Notes: a model not told the origin generated them from the letters alone. Positions 17,123 to 25,902 are shown, numbered from the stretch's first letter. The stretch: DNA of 64,000 nt from Actinopolyspora alba (GCF_900112765.1 NZ_FOMZ01000003.1:310001-374000), one strand, 5' to 3'. Numbers and translations are program-made.

Positions 17123-18307
17123 TCAGGTGAATGCGCTCTGCCCGGTGATCGACTTGCCCACGATCAGCGTGTTCATCTCCCGGCTGCCCTCGAAGGAGTA
17201 GACGGCTTCCGCGTCGGCGAAGAACTTGGCCACCTCGTAGTCCAGCACGATGCCGTTACCGCCGAACAGTTCGCGTGCCCACGCCACGCACTCGCGCATT
17301 CTGGTGGTGGTGAAGCTCTTCGCCAGCGCCGCGTGGTCGGGCCCCGCCGTGCCCTCCGCCATCTTCTGGGCGAGTCGGGTGACCATCCCGAACATGGCCG
17401 TGATGTTGCCCAGCATCTTGACCAGCAGGTCCTGGATGAGTTGGAACCCTCCGATGGGGTTGCCGAACTGTTCGCGGGTGACCGCGTAGTCCCGCGCCAG
17501 TTCGTAGGCACGTGCCGCCACGCCGAGTGCCTGCCAGGCCACGTTTCCCCGCGTCTTGGCCAGTACCTTCGCGGTGTCGCGGAAGTTGTCGATGTTTTGC
17601 AGCCGGTTGTCCTCCGGTACGCGCACGTCCTCCAGCGACAGGTCCGCGTTCTGCACCGAGCGCAGCGCGATCTTGCCCTCGATCCTGCTCGCGTGAAAGC
17701 CCGGCATGTCCTTCTCGACCACGAAGCCCTTGACACTGTCGTCGGTCTCGTCGCGGGCCCAGATGACGACCAGATCGGCGAACGTGCCGTTGCCGATCCA
17801 GCGCTTGGCTCCGTTGAGCACCCACTCGTCGCCCTCGCGGCGGGCGGTGGTGCGCATTCCCCCGGCCACGTCGGAGCCTCCCTCGGGCTCGGTCAGCCCG
17901 AAAGCTCCGATCTTGTTCCAGGCGACCATGTCCGGCATCCAGCGATCCCGCTGGCGTTGGTCACCACCGCCGTAAATGCTGCCCATCGCCAGCCCGGTGT
18001 GCACCCCGGAGGCAACGGCCAGCGAGGGGTCCACCTTGTTCATCTCGAGGCCGAGGAACCCGTTGAACAGCGGTCGGCGAGCGACCCCGTCGCCGTACTC
18101 CGGGAACTGGAAGCCTGCGATGCCGAGTTTCGCGAAGGTCTCGACAGCCTCGAACGGGAACTCCGCACGGGCCCAGGCATCGTTGGCCAGTGGCTTGATC
18201 TCCCGCCACAGGACTTCGCGGATCCGGGCCAGCTCACTTCGCTCCTGCTCGGTCAGCAGTTCCTCGAATCCGAAGAAGTCGGAATCGGTGTTGGCGGTTT
18301 TCGCCAT
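17123..18307 (-). CDS. Acyl-CoA dehydrogenase (glutaryl-CoA-dehydrogenase-like group)
   Basis: A 394-residue flavoprotein that oxidises acyl-CoA to 2-enoyl-CoA with FAD. Typical blocks: GLTEPEGGSDVAGGMRTTA (FAD/substrate binding), NGAKRWIGNG, WQALGVAARAYELARDYAVTREQFG and LFGGNGIVLDYEVAKFF. The catalytic base is Glu373 in YSFEGSREMNTLIVGKSITG, the pattern of the glutaryl-CoA dehydrogenase branch. The true substrate is unknown. ATG 18307 (MAKTAN) is chosen because AGGTGA (18313-18318) lies 5 nt upstream; a GTG at 18316 is also in frame. It has no obvious functional partner next door. Confidence 0.9.
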   Translation of the reverse strand: MAKTANTDSDFFGFEELLTEQERSELARIREVLWREIKPLANDAWARAEFPFEAVETFAKLGIAGFQFPEYGDGVARRPLFNGFLGLEMNKVDPSLAVASGVHTGLAMGSIYGGGDQRQRDRWMPDMVAWNKIGAFGLTEPEGGSDVAGGMRTTARREGDEWVLNGAKRWIGNGTFADLVVIWARDETDDSVKGFVVEKDMPGFHASRIEGKIALRSVQNADLSLEDVRVPEDNRLQNIDNFRDTAKVLAKTRGNVAWQALGVAARAYELARDYAVTREQFGNPIGGFQLIQDLLVKMLGNITAMFGMVTRLAQKMAEGTAGPDHAALAKSFTTTRMRECVAWARELFGGNGIVLDYEVAKFFADAEAVYSFEGSREMNTLIVGKSITGQSAFT

Positions 18308-18519
18308 GATGATCACCTGCTTCCTGCTGGGATCGTTCCGCGTGGTTGGTGTCGCGCGTTGCTCCGCCAGCCGTAGGCGTCACGCGGCCGGGGAGAGGAG
18401 TGGGGAGGCGGCCATTCGGAGTCGGCGTTCGAACCGAGAAACGGAGACTCGCCACGACGGCGAGGAAACAACTCAGGTGGAATAGCTCCATCGCGGCCGA
18501 GGCTACTCCGGAAGGGTGA

Positions 18520-18786
18520 GTGTGGCGCTCGGAGAGCACCCCTACGGATGTGCGTGTGTCGCTGACCGTGCTGGCCACCGAGGACTGGTACACCCACGTG
18601 AGTCTGCTGGGACGCGTCACCGAACTGCTGGACGATCCGAGCCTTTCCGACATGGACCGGCTCGCTCGGCACCACACCGGAGCCCCTTACCATATGCGCG
18701 ACCGCGACCGTGTCAGCGCCTGGATCGATGTGGACCGCTGGCACTGCTGGGATGCGGCCGAGAACCGGGACGTGCCGCACCACTGA
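18520..18786 (+). CDS. N-terminally truncated PPOX/F420-binding split-barrel protein
   Basis: 88 residues that match only the C-terminal two-thirds of a PPOX-class (pyridoxamine-phosphate-oxidase-like) F420 or FMN protein. VRVSLTVLATEDWYTHVSLLGRVTEL is followed by DMDRLARHHTGAPY and RVSAWIDVDRWHCW. Family members are about 130-150 residues; the first strand and the cofactor-binding TVDADGSP-type region are absent here. No in-frame continuation is visible upstream. GGAAGGG (18510-18516) stands 3 nt before the GTG, so the fragment could still be translated. It is most simply a decayed gene. Confidence 0.55.
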   Translation: MWRSESTPTDVRVSLTVLATEDWYTHVSLLGRVTELLDDPSLSDMDRLARHHTGAPYHMRDRDRVSAWIDVDRWHCWDAAENRDVPHH

Positions 18787-18871
18787 GTGGTGCTACGCGA
18801 ACGGTTCGCCCGAGTGATCGAACGCGGCGGGACCGATCCGTGGGGCCGGTCCGTTCCGGCGAACTCCTCGA

Positions 18872-19783
18872 TCAGTCGGTGATGTCGGCCCGGTGGAACC
18901 GCACCAGCGTGGCGGTGATGAACACCGCCGCGTAAGCGGTGGCCGACAGCGTTCCGTTCGCCATGTCGGTCCAGTCGATGCCGGTGTCCAGCAGGTCGGT
19001 CCAGGCTGTCGCATGGTGGCTCGGAAGCAGGATGCGGAACTGCTCCAGCCTGGGAATCTCGTCCAGAATCTGCGAGATCACCGAGACGCCCACCGTCGCG
19101 CCCACCGCCGCGAGCGGGTTGTCGGCCATCACGCTGAACAGCAGTGCCAGGCTGGCCACCCAGGTCAGGTGGATCGCCAGATAGCCGCAGATCGCGAGCA
19201 GAACCAGCACGTTCCACGGGAAGTGGAGCACTCCCTCGTGTGGGGTGCGCAGTACGCCCGCGCCGTACCAGAAGGTGCCCGTGGCCAGGGCCGCGCCGGT
19301 CAGCACGAGCAGGCTCAGGCAGGACAGCAGTCCCGCCACCAGTGCTTTCTGCCGTAACAGTCGATGCCTGGGTATGGGGATCGCGACCAGGTAACGCAGA
19401 CTCGCCCAGGACGACTCACCCGCGATGGCGTCCCCGAAGAACAGTGCCACGAGCAGTACCAGCAACAGATGGGTGCACAGCAACAGCGTGAAGACGGTGA
19501 AGTTCGCCCCGCTGCTCGTGGCCAGATCACCGAAGTCGGCCGGGGGGTGCGGAGTCGTCTCGTCGTTGCCTAGGGCGAAGGTGCCCACCAACAACAGCGG
19601 CAGTACCGCCAGACAGCACAGCACCAGCTTGGTCCTGCCGCGCGCCAGCTGCCTGCGCAGCTCCACACGCAGTGGCAGGGTCCGATTGGCGCGGTATCCC
19701 GGTGCGCTGCCGTCGGACCCTCCCGGAAGGCGAGTGGCCGGTTCCACGGCACGGTCGGCCGAGCGGTCCCGCTCGTGCTGCAT
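18872..19783 (-). CDS. ABC-2 type transporter permease
   Basis: A 303-residue integral membrane protein with about six TM segments: VLCCLAVLPLLLVGTFAL, FTLLLCTHLLLVLLVALFFG, a pair around VAGLLSCLSLLVLTGAALATG, VLVLLAICGYLAIHLTW and LALLFSVMADNPLAAVGATVGV. The motif GDAIAGESSWASLRYLVAIPIPRHRLLRQK is typical of ABC-2 permeases. The start overlaps the stop of the upstream ATPase fusion by one base (TGATG), so the two are translationally coupled and form one transporter. The substrate is unknown. Confidence 0.85.
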   Translation of the reverse strand: MQHERDRSADRAVEPATRLPGGSDGSAPGYRANRTLPLRVELRRQLARGRTKLVLCCLAVLPLLLVGTFALGNDETTPHPPADFGDLATSSGANFTVFTLLLCTHLLLVLLVALFFGDAIAGESSWASLRYLVAIPIPRHRLLRQKALVAGLLSCLSLLVLTGAALATGTFWYGAGVLRTPHEGVLHFPWNVLVLLAICGYLAIHLTWVASLALLFSVMADNPLAAVGATVGVSVISQILDEIPRLEQFRILLPSHHATAWTDLLDTGIDWTDMANGTLSATAYAAVFITATLVRFHRADITD

Positions 19784-22638
19784 CAGTGGTCCTCTCCGAC
19801 CAGTTCCAGAAACGCGTCCTCGAGTTTGCGGTGGGGCCCCACGCGCGTTATGGAGACATCGGAGGCGACCAACACGTTCACGGCTGTCGCCGTGGAGTGT
19901 CCGGCCAGTTCGGCGTAGACCACATCGGAGCCGACCCGCACGCTGCCGATTCCCTCCAGACAGCGGAGTGTACGCGCGGCGAGTTCGGGTTGATCGACGT
20001 GGAAGGCGATCATCGAGTCCCCAGCGGTGATCTCGTCGACCGTTCCCCCCGCCACTCGGTGCCCGTCGTGCATCACGATGACGTGTGTGCAGGTTTGTTC
20101 GACCTCGCTGAGCAGGTGACTCGACATCAGGACGGTGCGTCCGGTCCTGGCGTACTCCCGGATGACCTCGCGCATCCGTTGCGTGTGCGCGGGGTCCAGC
20201 GCGTTCATCGGTTCGTCGAGCACGAGCAGGTCGGGCAGTCCCAGCATGGCTTGTGCCAGGGCCACTCGTTGCCGCATCCCCGGGCCGTAGGTACGTACCT
20301 TGTGATCAGCCGCGGCGCCCAGTCCGGCGATCCGAACCACTTCGTCCAGCCCTGCCTGTTCCGCCGGTCTGCCGGTTGCCTGCCAGTAGCTGCGCAGGTT
20401 CTCCAGACCGGTCAGGTGCGGCAGCAGTCCCGGGGACTCCACGAGCCCGCCCACTCGCGACAGTACCGGTGCGCTCGGTGTCACCGAGTGACCGAACAGG
20501 TGAATCCGGCCGGTGTCGGTTCGTGTCATACCGAGCACCATGCGGAGCAGAGTCGTCTTGCCCGCACCGTTCGGGCCGAGCAGTCCGACGACCTGCCCTG
20601 CCTCGACTCGCAGTGACAGGTCGTTCACCGCGTCGGGACGCCGGGGATAGGACTTGCTCACTCCCTCGATCGAAATCGGCACGCCGGTCAACTCCGGTTT
20701 CGGCGGTTTCCGACGCGCACGTTCGAACCTGATCGCCAGCACTCCCGCCACGACCAGCAGCACCACGAACGCCGCGATGCCGATCAGCGCACCCACCGGG
20801 ATCGACGTTTCATCGATCCGGGAGGCGGGTACGGCGGGAAGCGAGATATTTCCCGCACCAGCCGGGGAGATCAGGTGCACCGCTGTTTCCCGGGGGCCGC
20901 TGTAGGCGGCATCATTGGTGCTCATTCGCAGTTCCAGCCGGTGACCGGGTTGCAGGGTGTGCATCGTGGCGGGCAGGGCCACATCGACCCGGACCGCCGT
21001 CCCGTTGTCGGGTAGCCCCGTTATTCGAAGGGGGGAACTGCCGTCGCCGATGGGTGTCCGAGAGCCGTTCGGTCCGATGTCGAACAGCTTGCCGAACAGC
21101 ACCGCCTCGCCGTTGCCGGGCTGCTCCGGAACCGAAGCCACCGAGAGCCGCGTCCGTGGTTTCCCGGTGATCAGGGTGGATCGATCCACCCGTGCGGTCT
21201 TGAAAACCGCCACCCTCCCCGGTGTGGTCCCGCCGCGGGTGGCCGAGTCGCCGTCGTTTCCGACTGTCGTTCCTGCCCGGCTCCCGGGAGTAGGAGTGGT
21301 CGAGAACCCGCTCGTGCCCGCACCGTTACCGGGTGGATTGATCACTCGGGAGGGCTCACCCTCCAGGGAGAGCTCGGTGCGAGCCACTTCGTTCGAGTCC
21401 AGACCCGGGTACTCCGCCGTCCGCCAGGTCGTCGCGGGTTGACGCTCCGAGGCGACGCGGTCGACCAACTGGTACCGGAATCCCGTTTCCGGGTGGGGCG
21501 GTCGTGGTTCGTCGGAATCGTGCAGGTAGTACGAGAACCAGTCGCCGACCTTCTCCCAGACGCGCGTGGGCAGCGAAGCGTTGCCGCCGCCGTGCAGCCA
21601 CATCATGCTGACGGTGCCCCCCGCGGCGCTGATCTGACGCGCGTTCGCGTCGGCTTGTGACAACCCGAAGAGTTCGCCGCGCTGACGCTGCACCAGCAGG
21701 GTGGGAATGTCGATGTTGCCGGTCACGCTGCTCGGCGAGGCCGCGGCCAGCAGTTCGAGCGTGCTCGATCCGGCTCGTCCGGTACGGGCCAGCTCGGTGT
21801 AGGCACCGCATACCCTCGCGGTGAGGTTGCCGCACGTCAGTGGTGTTCTCGTGTTGTCCGCCTCGCCGTTCTCCTCGGGCGGTGGCGGCGTGGTCGACGA
21901 GGCTCCCGGGCTCCGCGAGGTGCGTTGTTCCGACTGCGGGCGCGTTGCCATCTCGAACAGTGAGCTTGCCCAGGCCCGCCGGAACACGCCCGGACCCGAG
22001 TCGCTGCCGTGCGCGGCGGTGGCGGTCGGTATCGACTCGGTCGAGGCGGCATTGGGCAGCATCGCGGTACGCAGGTCGTTGTAGGTGTTCAGCGGTGCGA
22101 TCGCGTCGACGCGGGGATCGTTACCCGCCAGCAGCATGCTCAGCGCTCCACCGTAGGAGACTCCTCCCACCCCGACGAGGGGGTCCTCCTCGTCCTGGGT
22201 CGCAACCTCGGGTTGCCGGGCCAGCCAGTCCAGGATCCGGCGTGCGTCGGTCACCTCGTAATCCGGTGAGTTCAGCGCGATCCTGCCGGTGCTCCGCCCG
22301 AAACCGCGGGCCGAGTAGGTCAGCACGGTGAATCCGCGTGCGGCCAGTCGCCGTGCGGGGCCTGCCAGTTCGGTCTTGTCGCCGTCGAAGCCGTGTGCCA
22401 GTACCACCGATGGTGCCGGGGTGCGTTCGGGGACGAACAGCCTGAGATCGAGCTGTATCCGCTGCTGCCGTTCGGGGCCGTCCAGCACGTCGATACTCGC
22501 GTCCCGCGTGTCGACGCGGGGAACACGGTCGGTCGAATCCTGTTCGGCCGACCACATCGCTGTGGCTGCCACGATCAGAGCCACCAGCACGATCGGCAGC
22601 AACGCGAAGTTCGGGACATACCGGCGGGACTGGAACAC
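19783..22638 (-). CDS. CocE/X-Pro-peptidase-like hydrolase fused to an ABC ATPase
   Basis: An unusual multi-domain membrane protein of about 951 residues. Order: N-terminal TM helix (FALLPIVLVALIVAATAMW); an alpha/beta hydrolase of the X-Pro dipeptidyl-peptidase/CocE type with nucleophile motif GVSYGG and oxyanion region VVLAHGFDGDKTE; a Thr/Gly/Ser-rich loop; a C-terminal CocE-like jelly-roll domain; a second TM helix (GALIGIAAFVVLLVVAGVLAI, about 620-645); then an ABC ATPase (about 655-951) with GPNGAGKTT, YGPGMRQRVALAQ in place of LSGGQ, and LLVLDEPMNALDP. The two TM helices place the hydrolase outside and the ATPase inside. It is coupled to the downstream permease. GTG 22638 precedes the first TM helix; a longer start at 22752 is possible. 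Neither has a clear SD. Confidence 0.8.
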   Translation of the reverse strand: MFQSRRYVPNFALLPIVLVALIVAATAMWSAEQDSTDRVPRVDTRDASIDVLDGPERQQRIQLDLRLFVPERTPAPSVVLAHGFDGDKTELAGPARRLAARGFTVLTYSARGFGRSTGRIALNSPDYEVTDARRILDWLARQPEVATQDEEDPLVGVGGVSYGGALSMLLAGNDPRVDAIAPLNTYNDLRTAMLPNAASTESIPTATAAHGSDSGPGVFRRAWASSLFEMATRPQSEQRTSRSPGASSTTPPPPEENGEADNTRTPLTCGNLTARVCGAYTELARTGRAGSSTLELLAAASPSSVTGNIDIPTLLVQRQRGELFGLSQADANARQISAAGGTVSMMWLHGGGNASLPTRVWEKVGDWFSYYLHDSDEPRPPHPETGFRYQLVDRVASERQPATTWRTAEYPGLDSNEVARTELSLEGEPSRVINPPGNGAGTSGFSTTPTPGSRAGTTVGNDGDSATRGGTTPGRVAVFKTARVDRSTLITGKPRTRLSVASVPEQPGNGEAVLFGKLFDIGPNGSRTPIGDGSSPLRITGLPDNGTAVRVDVALPATMHTLQPGHRLELRMSTNDAAYSGPRETAVHLISPAGAGNISLPAVPASRIDETSIPVGALIGIAAFVVLLVVAGVLAIRFERARRKPPKPELTGVPISIEGVSKSYPRRPDAVNDLSLRVEAGQVVGLLGPNGAGKTTLLRMVLGMTRTDTGRIHLFGHSVTPSAPVLSRVGGLVESPGLLPHLTGLENLRSYWQATGRPAEQAGLDEVVRIAGLGAAADHKVRTYGPGMRQRVALAQAMLGLPDLLVLDEPMNALDPAHTQRMREVIREYARTGRTVLMSSHLLSEVEQTCTHVIVMHDGHRVAGGTVDEITAGDSMIAFHVDQPELAARTLRCLEGIGSVRVGSDVVYAELAGHSTATAVNVLVASDVSITRVGPHRKLEDAFLELVGEDH

Positions 22639-23082
22639 GCGGGTGACTCTAGGGCAACGAGTCGCATCACGGGGTCCCGTGGATCCGATACGACCGAAGA
22701 AGCTATGAATCGGATATCGGGACGAAATCGCATCGCGATGGGAATATTCCACAGCTGCCGCACGGGAGTGGCGCGAGCCGTGTGAGTGGCTCGATCACCC
22801 TTCGACGAACCGACCCCGCTGCTCCGGTTCGGACGGGCTCCCCGTGACGTCTCCCAGTGATGTCAACCGTGATCCGACGGGCCTTCCTCTGGCCGGAACC
22901 GGCCCCCAGGCGAAGACGTCATCGCCGGTGGAGCCCTCATTTAACCACGCGAGAGTGACCTTGGCTACAGTTCGCGCCGCGTGTTCCCCGTGTTTTCCGG
23001 GGTCATGGCGTTCTCGGTGAACGGCTGTCGGTGCGTACCCCCGATAGCGGTCGACGTCGGACGTGGGTGACAATTCACGAGG
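22639..23082. other. Intergenic region upstream of the Mn riboswitch
   Basis: About 440 bp with no supported gene. The region 22690-22760 is relatively AT-rich (cggatatcggg, ggaatattcc) and probably holds the promoter of the minus-strand fusion gene. The remainder should contain the promoter of the terC transcript. A long minus-strand open frame here crosses the riboswitch and has no protein-like features. Confidence 0.5.
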
Positions 23083-23200
23083 TTTGGAGGGGAGTATTCC
23101 TGTCGCGGCGGTGTCGTCATCACGGATCGAACTCCGGCATGTCCGGTGACTCTTTCCCGGTGCCGCCGGCCGGCTCAGCCGGTGGGAGAGACCTCCGGTC
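23083..23200 (+). promoter_or_regulatory. yybP-ykoY manganese riboswitch controlling terC
   Basis: The two near-invariant elements of this class are present: GGGGAGTA (about 23089-23095) after the 5' P1 strand ggagg, and GAGAGACCT (23187-23193 area), continuing into the 3' P1 strand cctcc. GC-rich stems lie between them. The class senses Mn2+ and commonly precedes TerC/Alx/MntP-type exporters. Here acctccggt (23191-23199) can pair either with the 5' P1 strand or with accggaggt (23218-23226), which contains the SD of terC. Metal binding would favour P1, free the SD and turn translation on. The exact 5' boundary is approximate. Confidence 0.85.
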
Positions 23201-23231
23201 CCCGGCATAAGCCCTGTACCGGAGGTGATCG

Positions 23232-24257
23232 ATGTACGTCGGGACTCATGTGCTCGCGGAGGCGGCACAGCGGAGTCAACAGGAGACGTTGGGTGTTTCC
23301 TGGTGGGTCTGGCTGGCCACCTTGGCCGGTCTGGTCGTGCTGCTGCTGTTGGATCTCGTGATCGTGGACCGCAAGCCGCACGAGGTCAAGGCGGGTGAGG
23401 CCGCTCGTTGGGTGGTTTTCTACGTCGCCTGCGCCCTCCTGTTCGGTCTCGGGGTGTGGTGGTTCGGCGGTCACGACTTCGCGATCCAGTACTTCACGGG
23501 CTACGTGGTGGAGTACTCGCTGAGCGTGGACAACCTGTTCATCTTCATGGTGATCATGTCCAGCTTCGCGGTTCCCGCCATCCACCAGCACCGGGTGCTG
23601 CTGATCGGTATCGTGCTCGCGCTGGTCTTCCGTGGGTTGTTCATCGCCATCGGCGCCCAGTTGATCTCCCGTTTCGTGTGGGTGTTCTTCGTCTTCGGCG
23701 CTTTCCTGCTCTGGACCGCGATCAGCATGCTCCGTAACAACGAGGAGAACGATGATCCGGAGAACGCGGTCGTGCGCTGGGTTCGCAAGGCCTATCCCGT
23801 AACAGAGCAGTTCCACGGCACCAAGATGTCGGTCAGGATCGACGGTAAGCGGTGGTTGACACCGATGTTCATCGTGATCGTGGCCATCGGCAGCGCCGAC
23901 GTCATGTTCGCGGTGGATTCGATCCCGGCGATCTTCGGGATCACGCAGGAGGCGTTCCTGGTGTTCACCGCCAACGCCTTCGCGTTGATGGGGTTGCGCC
24001 AGCTGTACTTCCTGCTCGGGGACCTCGTCGACAGGTTGGTCTACCTCTCCACCGGGCTGTCCGTGATTCTGGCCTTCATCGGATTCAAGCTGATCGTGCA
24101 CGCCCTGCACGATTACGGGCTGGTGCCCGAGTGGTTCGAGATCGGGAACTTCCTGTCGCTCGGTGTGATCGTTCTCGTGCTGTTGGTCACCGCGGTGGCG
24201 AGTCTGCTCAGGTCACGTCGACAGCAGCGTGAAGCCGAGAACGCGGAGACGAGCTGA
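23232..24257 (+). CDS. TerC/Alx family membrane protein, probable Mn2+ exporter
   Basis: A 341-residue polytopic membrane protein with about nine TM segments. Conserved acidic TM motifs are EYSLSVDNLFIFMVIMSSF and GSADVMFAVDSIPAIFGIT, the metal-site region of the TerC fold. A cytoplasmic loop with DDPENAVVRWVRKAYPVTEQ is typical of Alx-like members. TerC proteins are linked to tellurite resistance and, in several bacteria, to Mn2+ efflux and metalation of exported enzymes. The upstream manganese riboswitch supports the latter role. SD GGAGG at 23221-23225; ATG start. Confidence 0.92.
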   Translation: MYVGTHVLAEAAQRSQQETLGVSWWVWLATLAGLVVLLLLDLVIVDRKPHEVKAGEAARWVVFYVACALLFGLGVWWFGGHDFAIQYFTGYVVEYSLSVDNLFIFMVIMSSFAVPAIHQHRVLLIGIVLALVFRGLFIAIGAQLISRFVWVFFVFGAFLLWTAISMLRNNEENDDPENAVVRWVRKAYPVTEQFHGTKMSVRIDGKRWLTPMFIVIVAIGSADVMFAVDSIPAIFGITQEAFLVFTANAFALMGLRQLYFLLGDLVDRLVYLSTGLSVILAFIGFKLIVHALHDYGLVPEWFEIGNFLSLGVIVLVLLVTAVASLLRSRRQQREAENAETS

Positions 24258-24303
24258 GACAGCAGACAGGTCGAAACGGCGGCATCCGCCGGGCCGGCTC
24301 GGT

Positions 24304-24355
24304 GGGCCGGACAGGTCGCTCGCGAGCACGCTTCGCGTGCGGGGGTGTCCGGCCC
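24304..24355. terminator. Nested stem-loop between convergent terC and RES toxin
   Basis: gggccggaca (24304-24313) pairs with tgtccggccc (24346-24355). Inside it gcacgc/gcgtgc forms a second hairpin with loop ttc. It lies between two converging genes and is a plausible shared terminator, but has no T tract. Confidence 0.45.
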
Positions 24356-24472
24356 GCTGTCGGGCAGGCCGTCGTCCGATGCTTCCGCTTGCCAGCGGCG
24401 AGAGCTCGCGGGTGGTTCCGCCGGTCCGCGAGGGAGGCGAGTGCCGCGTCGAACCCGGTGGACGAGGTCCCA

Positions 24473-25129
24473 CTAGTTCAGCAGGGTGTAGCCGAGCTCC
24501 TTGCAGACCCTTCCCAACGGCAGGTCCAGGCCGGGGTGTTCGAGCGGCAGCAGTAGGTCGGGGTCTTCCGGCAGTACCGTCGCCGCCGGTGGATCCCACA
24601 GGCAGACCGAGGGCTCACCGGCGTCCATCGACGATCGGTACCAGAGACCGTCCAACTCCGGGTAGGCCGCGCGGATGCAACGTGCCCAGGACTGGGCGCG
24701 CTCCTTCGTGCCGTTGCTGATCGCCTGGGAGGCACCGGCTCTGGTGGGCCAGAGCCCGGACAGGTCGAGCAGTCGGACCGTCCGACGTGGTCGGAATATC
24801 ACCAGTTGTGGCGCACGCGTTTTGCGGTCCACTGTGGATGTCGCCTGGAACACCTCGGCGATGCAGGTCTGTACCGCCAGCGAGAAGTACAGCACGCCGT
24901 GCTCCCTGGTGACGGTGGGACCGCCTTGCGGCTTCGGGGGGTGCGGGTCGAAGCGGGCGTGCGGCAGCGGTCCCGCGTAGCGGAAACTGTTCCAGTGCTG
25001 CGGGTGATTACCTCCCGAGGCGAAGATCCGTACGAGCCGGGTCCCGGCGGGGACCGCGACGACGTCCTCGGTTCGGCGAAGGAGCGCCTGCAGCACGGCT
25101 GGAGCGGGCGGCTGTGGGAGCCGAGCCAT
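24473..25129 (-). CDS. RES-domain toxin (MbcT-like)
   Basis: A 218-residue RES-domain protein, the toxin of RES/Xre toxin-antitoxin systems. The family degrades NAD+ (MbcT of M. tuberculosis is an NAD+ phosphorylase). The conserved residues are visible: Arg34 in TRLVRIF, Tyr81 and Glu92 in GVLYFSLAVQTCIAEVF, and Ser166/167 in GLWYRSS. WNSFRYAGPLPHARFDPH is also typical. It is encoded 24 bp downstream of the antitoxin, as in mbcAT operons. The TEV-like catalytic core appears intact, so the toxin is probably active. The ORF starts at ATG 25129. Confidence 0.87.
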   Translation of the reverse strand: MARLPQPPAPAVLQALLRRTEDVVAVPAGTRLVRIFASGGNHPQHWNSFRYAGPLPHARFDPHPPKPQGGPTVTREHGVLYFSLAVQTCIAEVFQATSTVDRKTRAPQLVIFRPRRTVRLLDLSGLWPTRAGASQAISNGTKERAQSWARCIRAAYPELDGLWYRSSMDAGEPSVCLWDPPAATVLPEDPDLLLPLEHPGLDLPLGRVCKELGYTLLN

Positions 25130-25153
25130 TGGTGGTCCTGTGTCCGTCGTCGA

Positions 25154-25738
25154 CTACGCGGGCGTTCCGATGACCGCAGCGAGTTCGGCGACTCGCTGCG
25201 GATTACCGTATGCCATCAGCCAGTCACGCGGACTCACAGGGCGGTCTCCCAGATCCAGGTCCTGCTGCGGAGTGGTCATGAAGTTCGCCAGCACCAGCGC
25301 CGGTTGATCACCGGGCATGGCAGCCAGCACCGTTTCCAGGCCGGGAAGTACGTCGTCCTCGGTGAACTGCCAGGCCGGCAGTCGCCAGCCACCGCGGTCC
25401 TTCCAGCCGATCAGCCGGCGGGAGGCCACCCGGTGTCTGATGCGGCTGCTGTCCACTCCCACGATCTCGGCGGCTTGGCCCACCGACAGTGCGGTGTCGC
25501 GCAGTACGGTCTGCTCCGCCACCGCGCGTGCACGGGGGTCGGTTTCCTGTTCGGCGAGCGGCGACAGATCCAGCCCCGTTTCGATCAGCGCCGCGCGTTC
25601 CGATTCGTCGAAGTGCGCGCTGGGATCCGCCTGTGGCGGCGTGAGTCTTTTGGCCGCGTCCTCGACCAGCACGAGGAATTCATGCGCGGTGACCTTCAGA
25701 CCGGCTCTGGCGAGCACGGTCTCCAGCGCGACTGTCAT
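25154..25738 (-). CDS. Xre/MbcA/ParS-type antitoxin of the RES system
   Basis: A 194-residue antitoxin partner. The middle part (about 85-130) is a helix-turn-helix-like segment: TALSVGQAAEIVGVDSSRIRHRVASRRLIGW. The C-terminal part (about 135-194) has the MbcA/ParS toxin-binding pattern ending RDWLMAYGNPQRVAELAAVIG. Unlike short MbcA it carries an N-terminal extension of about 80 residues. It precedes the toxin, fitting autoregulation by the complex. ATG 25738 with AGGAGG 12 nt upstream. A small palindrome, TCAC-ATTAA-GTGA (25800-25812), sits 62 nt upstream and is a candidate operator. Confidence 0.83.
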   Translation of the reverse strand: MTVALETVLARAGLKVTAHEFLVLVEDAAKRLTPPQADPSAHFDESERAALIETGLDLSPLAEQETDPRARAVAEQTVLRDTALSVGQAAEIVGVDSSRIRHRVASRRLIGWKDRGGWRLPAWQFTEDDVLPGLETVLAAMPGDQPALVLANFMTTPQQDLDLGDRPVSPRDWLMAYGNPQRVAELAAVIGTPA

Positions 25739-25856
25739 GGTGCCAGCTTACCTCCTGGTGAAGAGTTTGTGTGCGCCAACGTGCGGGTTGTCAGTAGAAT
25801 CACATTAAGTGACAAGAATATCGCTTTGTGTAATCAAAGTTCGGGAAAGGGCGCGA

Positions 25857-25902
25857 AAAGTGGACGACTTTCCACCGCTGGCGGCTTCGAGTCGTCCACT
25901 TT
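25857..25902 (-). terminator. Intrinsic terminator downstream of the chitinase
   Basis: aaagtggacgact (25857-25869) is the exact complement of agtcgtccacttt (25890-25902) around a 20-nt loop. Read on the minus strand, the stem ends in TTTT. It lies about 130 nt beyond the chitinase stop and separates it from the toxin-antitoxin promoter. Confidence 0.8.

Noticed and set aside
22795-23268. Minus-strand open frame of 157 codons between the hydrolase fusion and terC
   Set aside because: It spans the manganese riboswitch and the terC start, and its translation has no protein-like pattern.
25809-25824. gtgacaagaaNatcg-like match between 25809 and 51379
   Set aside because: Only about 14 of 15 bases match, in unrelated contexts and not palindromic; treated as chance.
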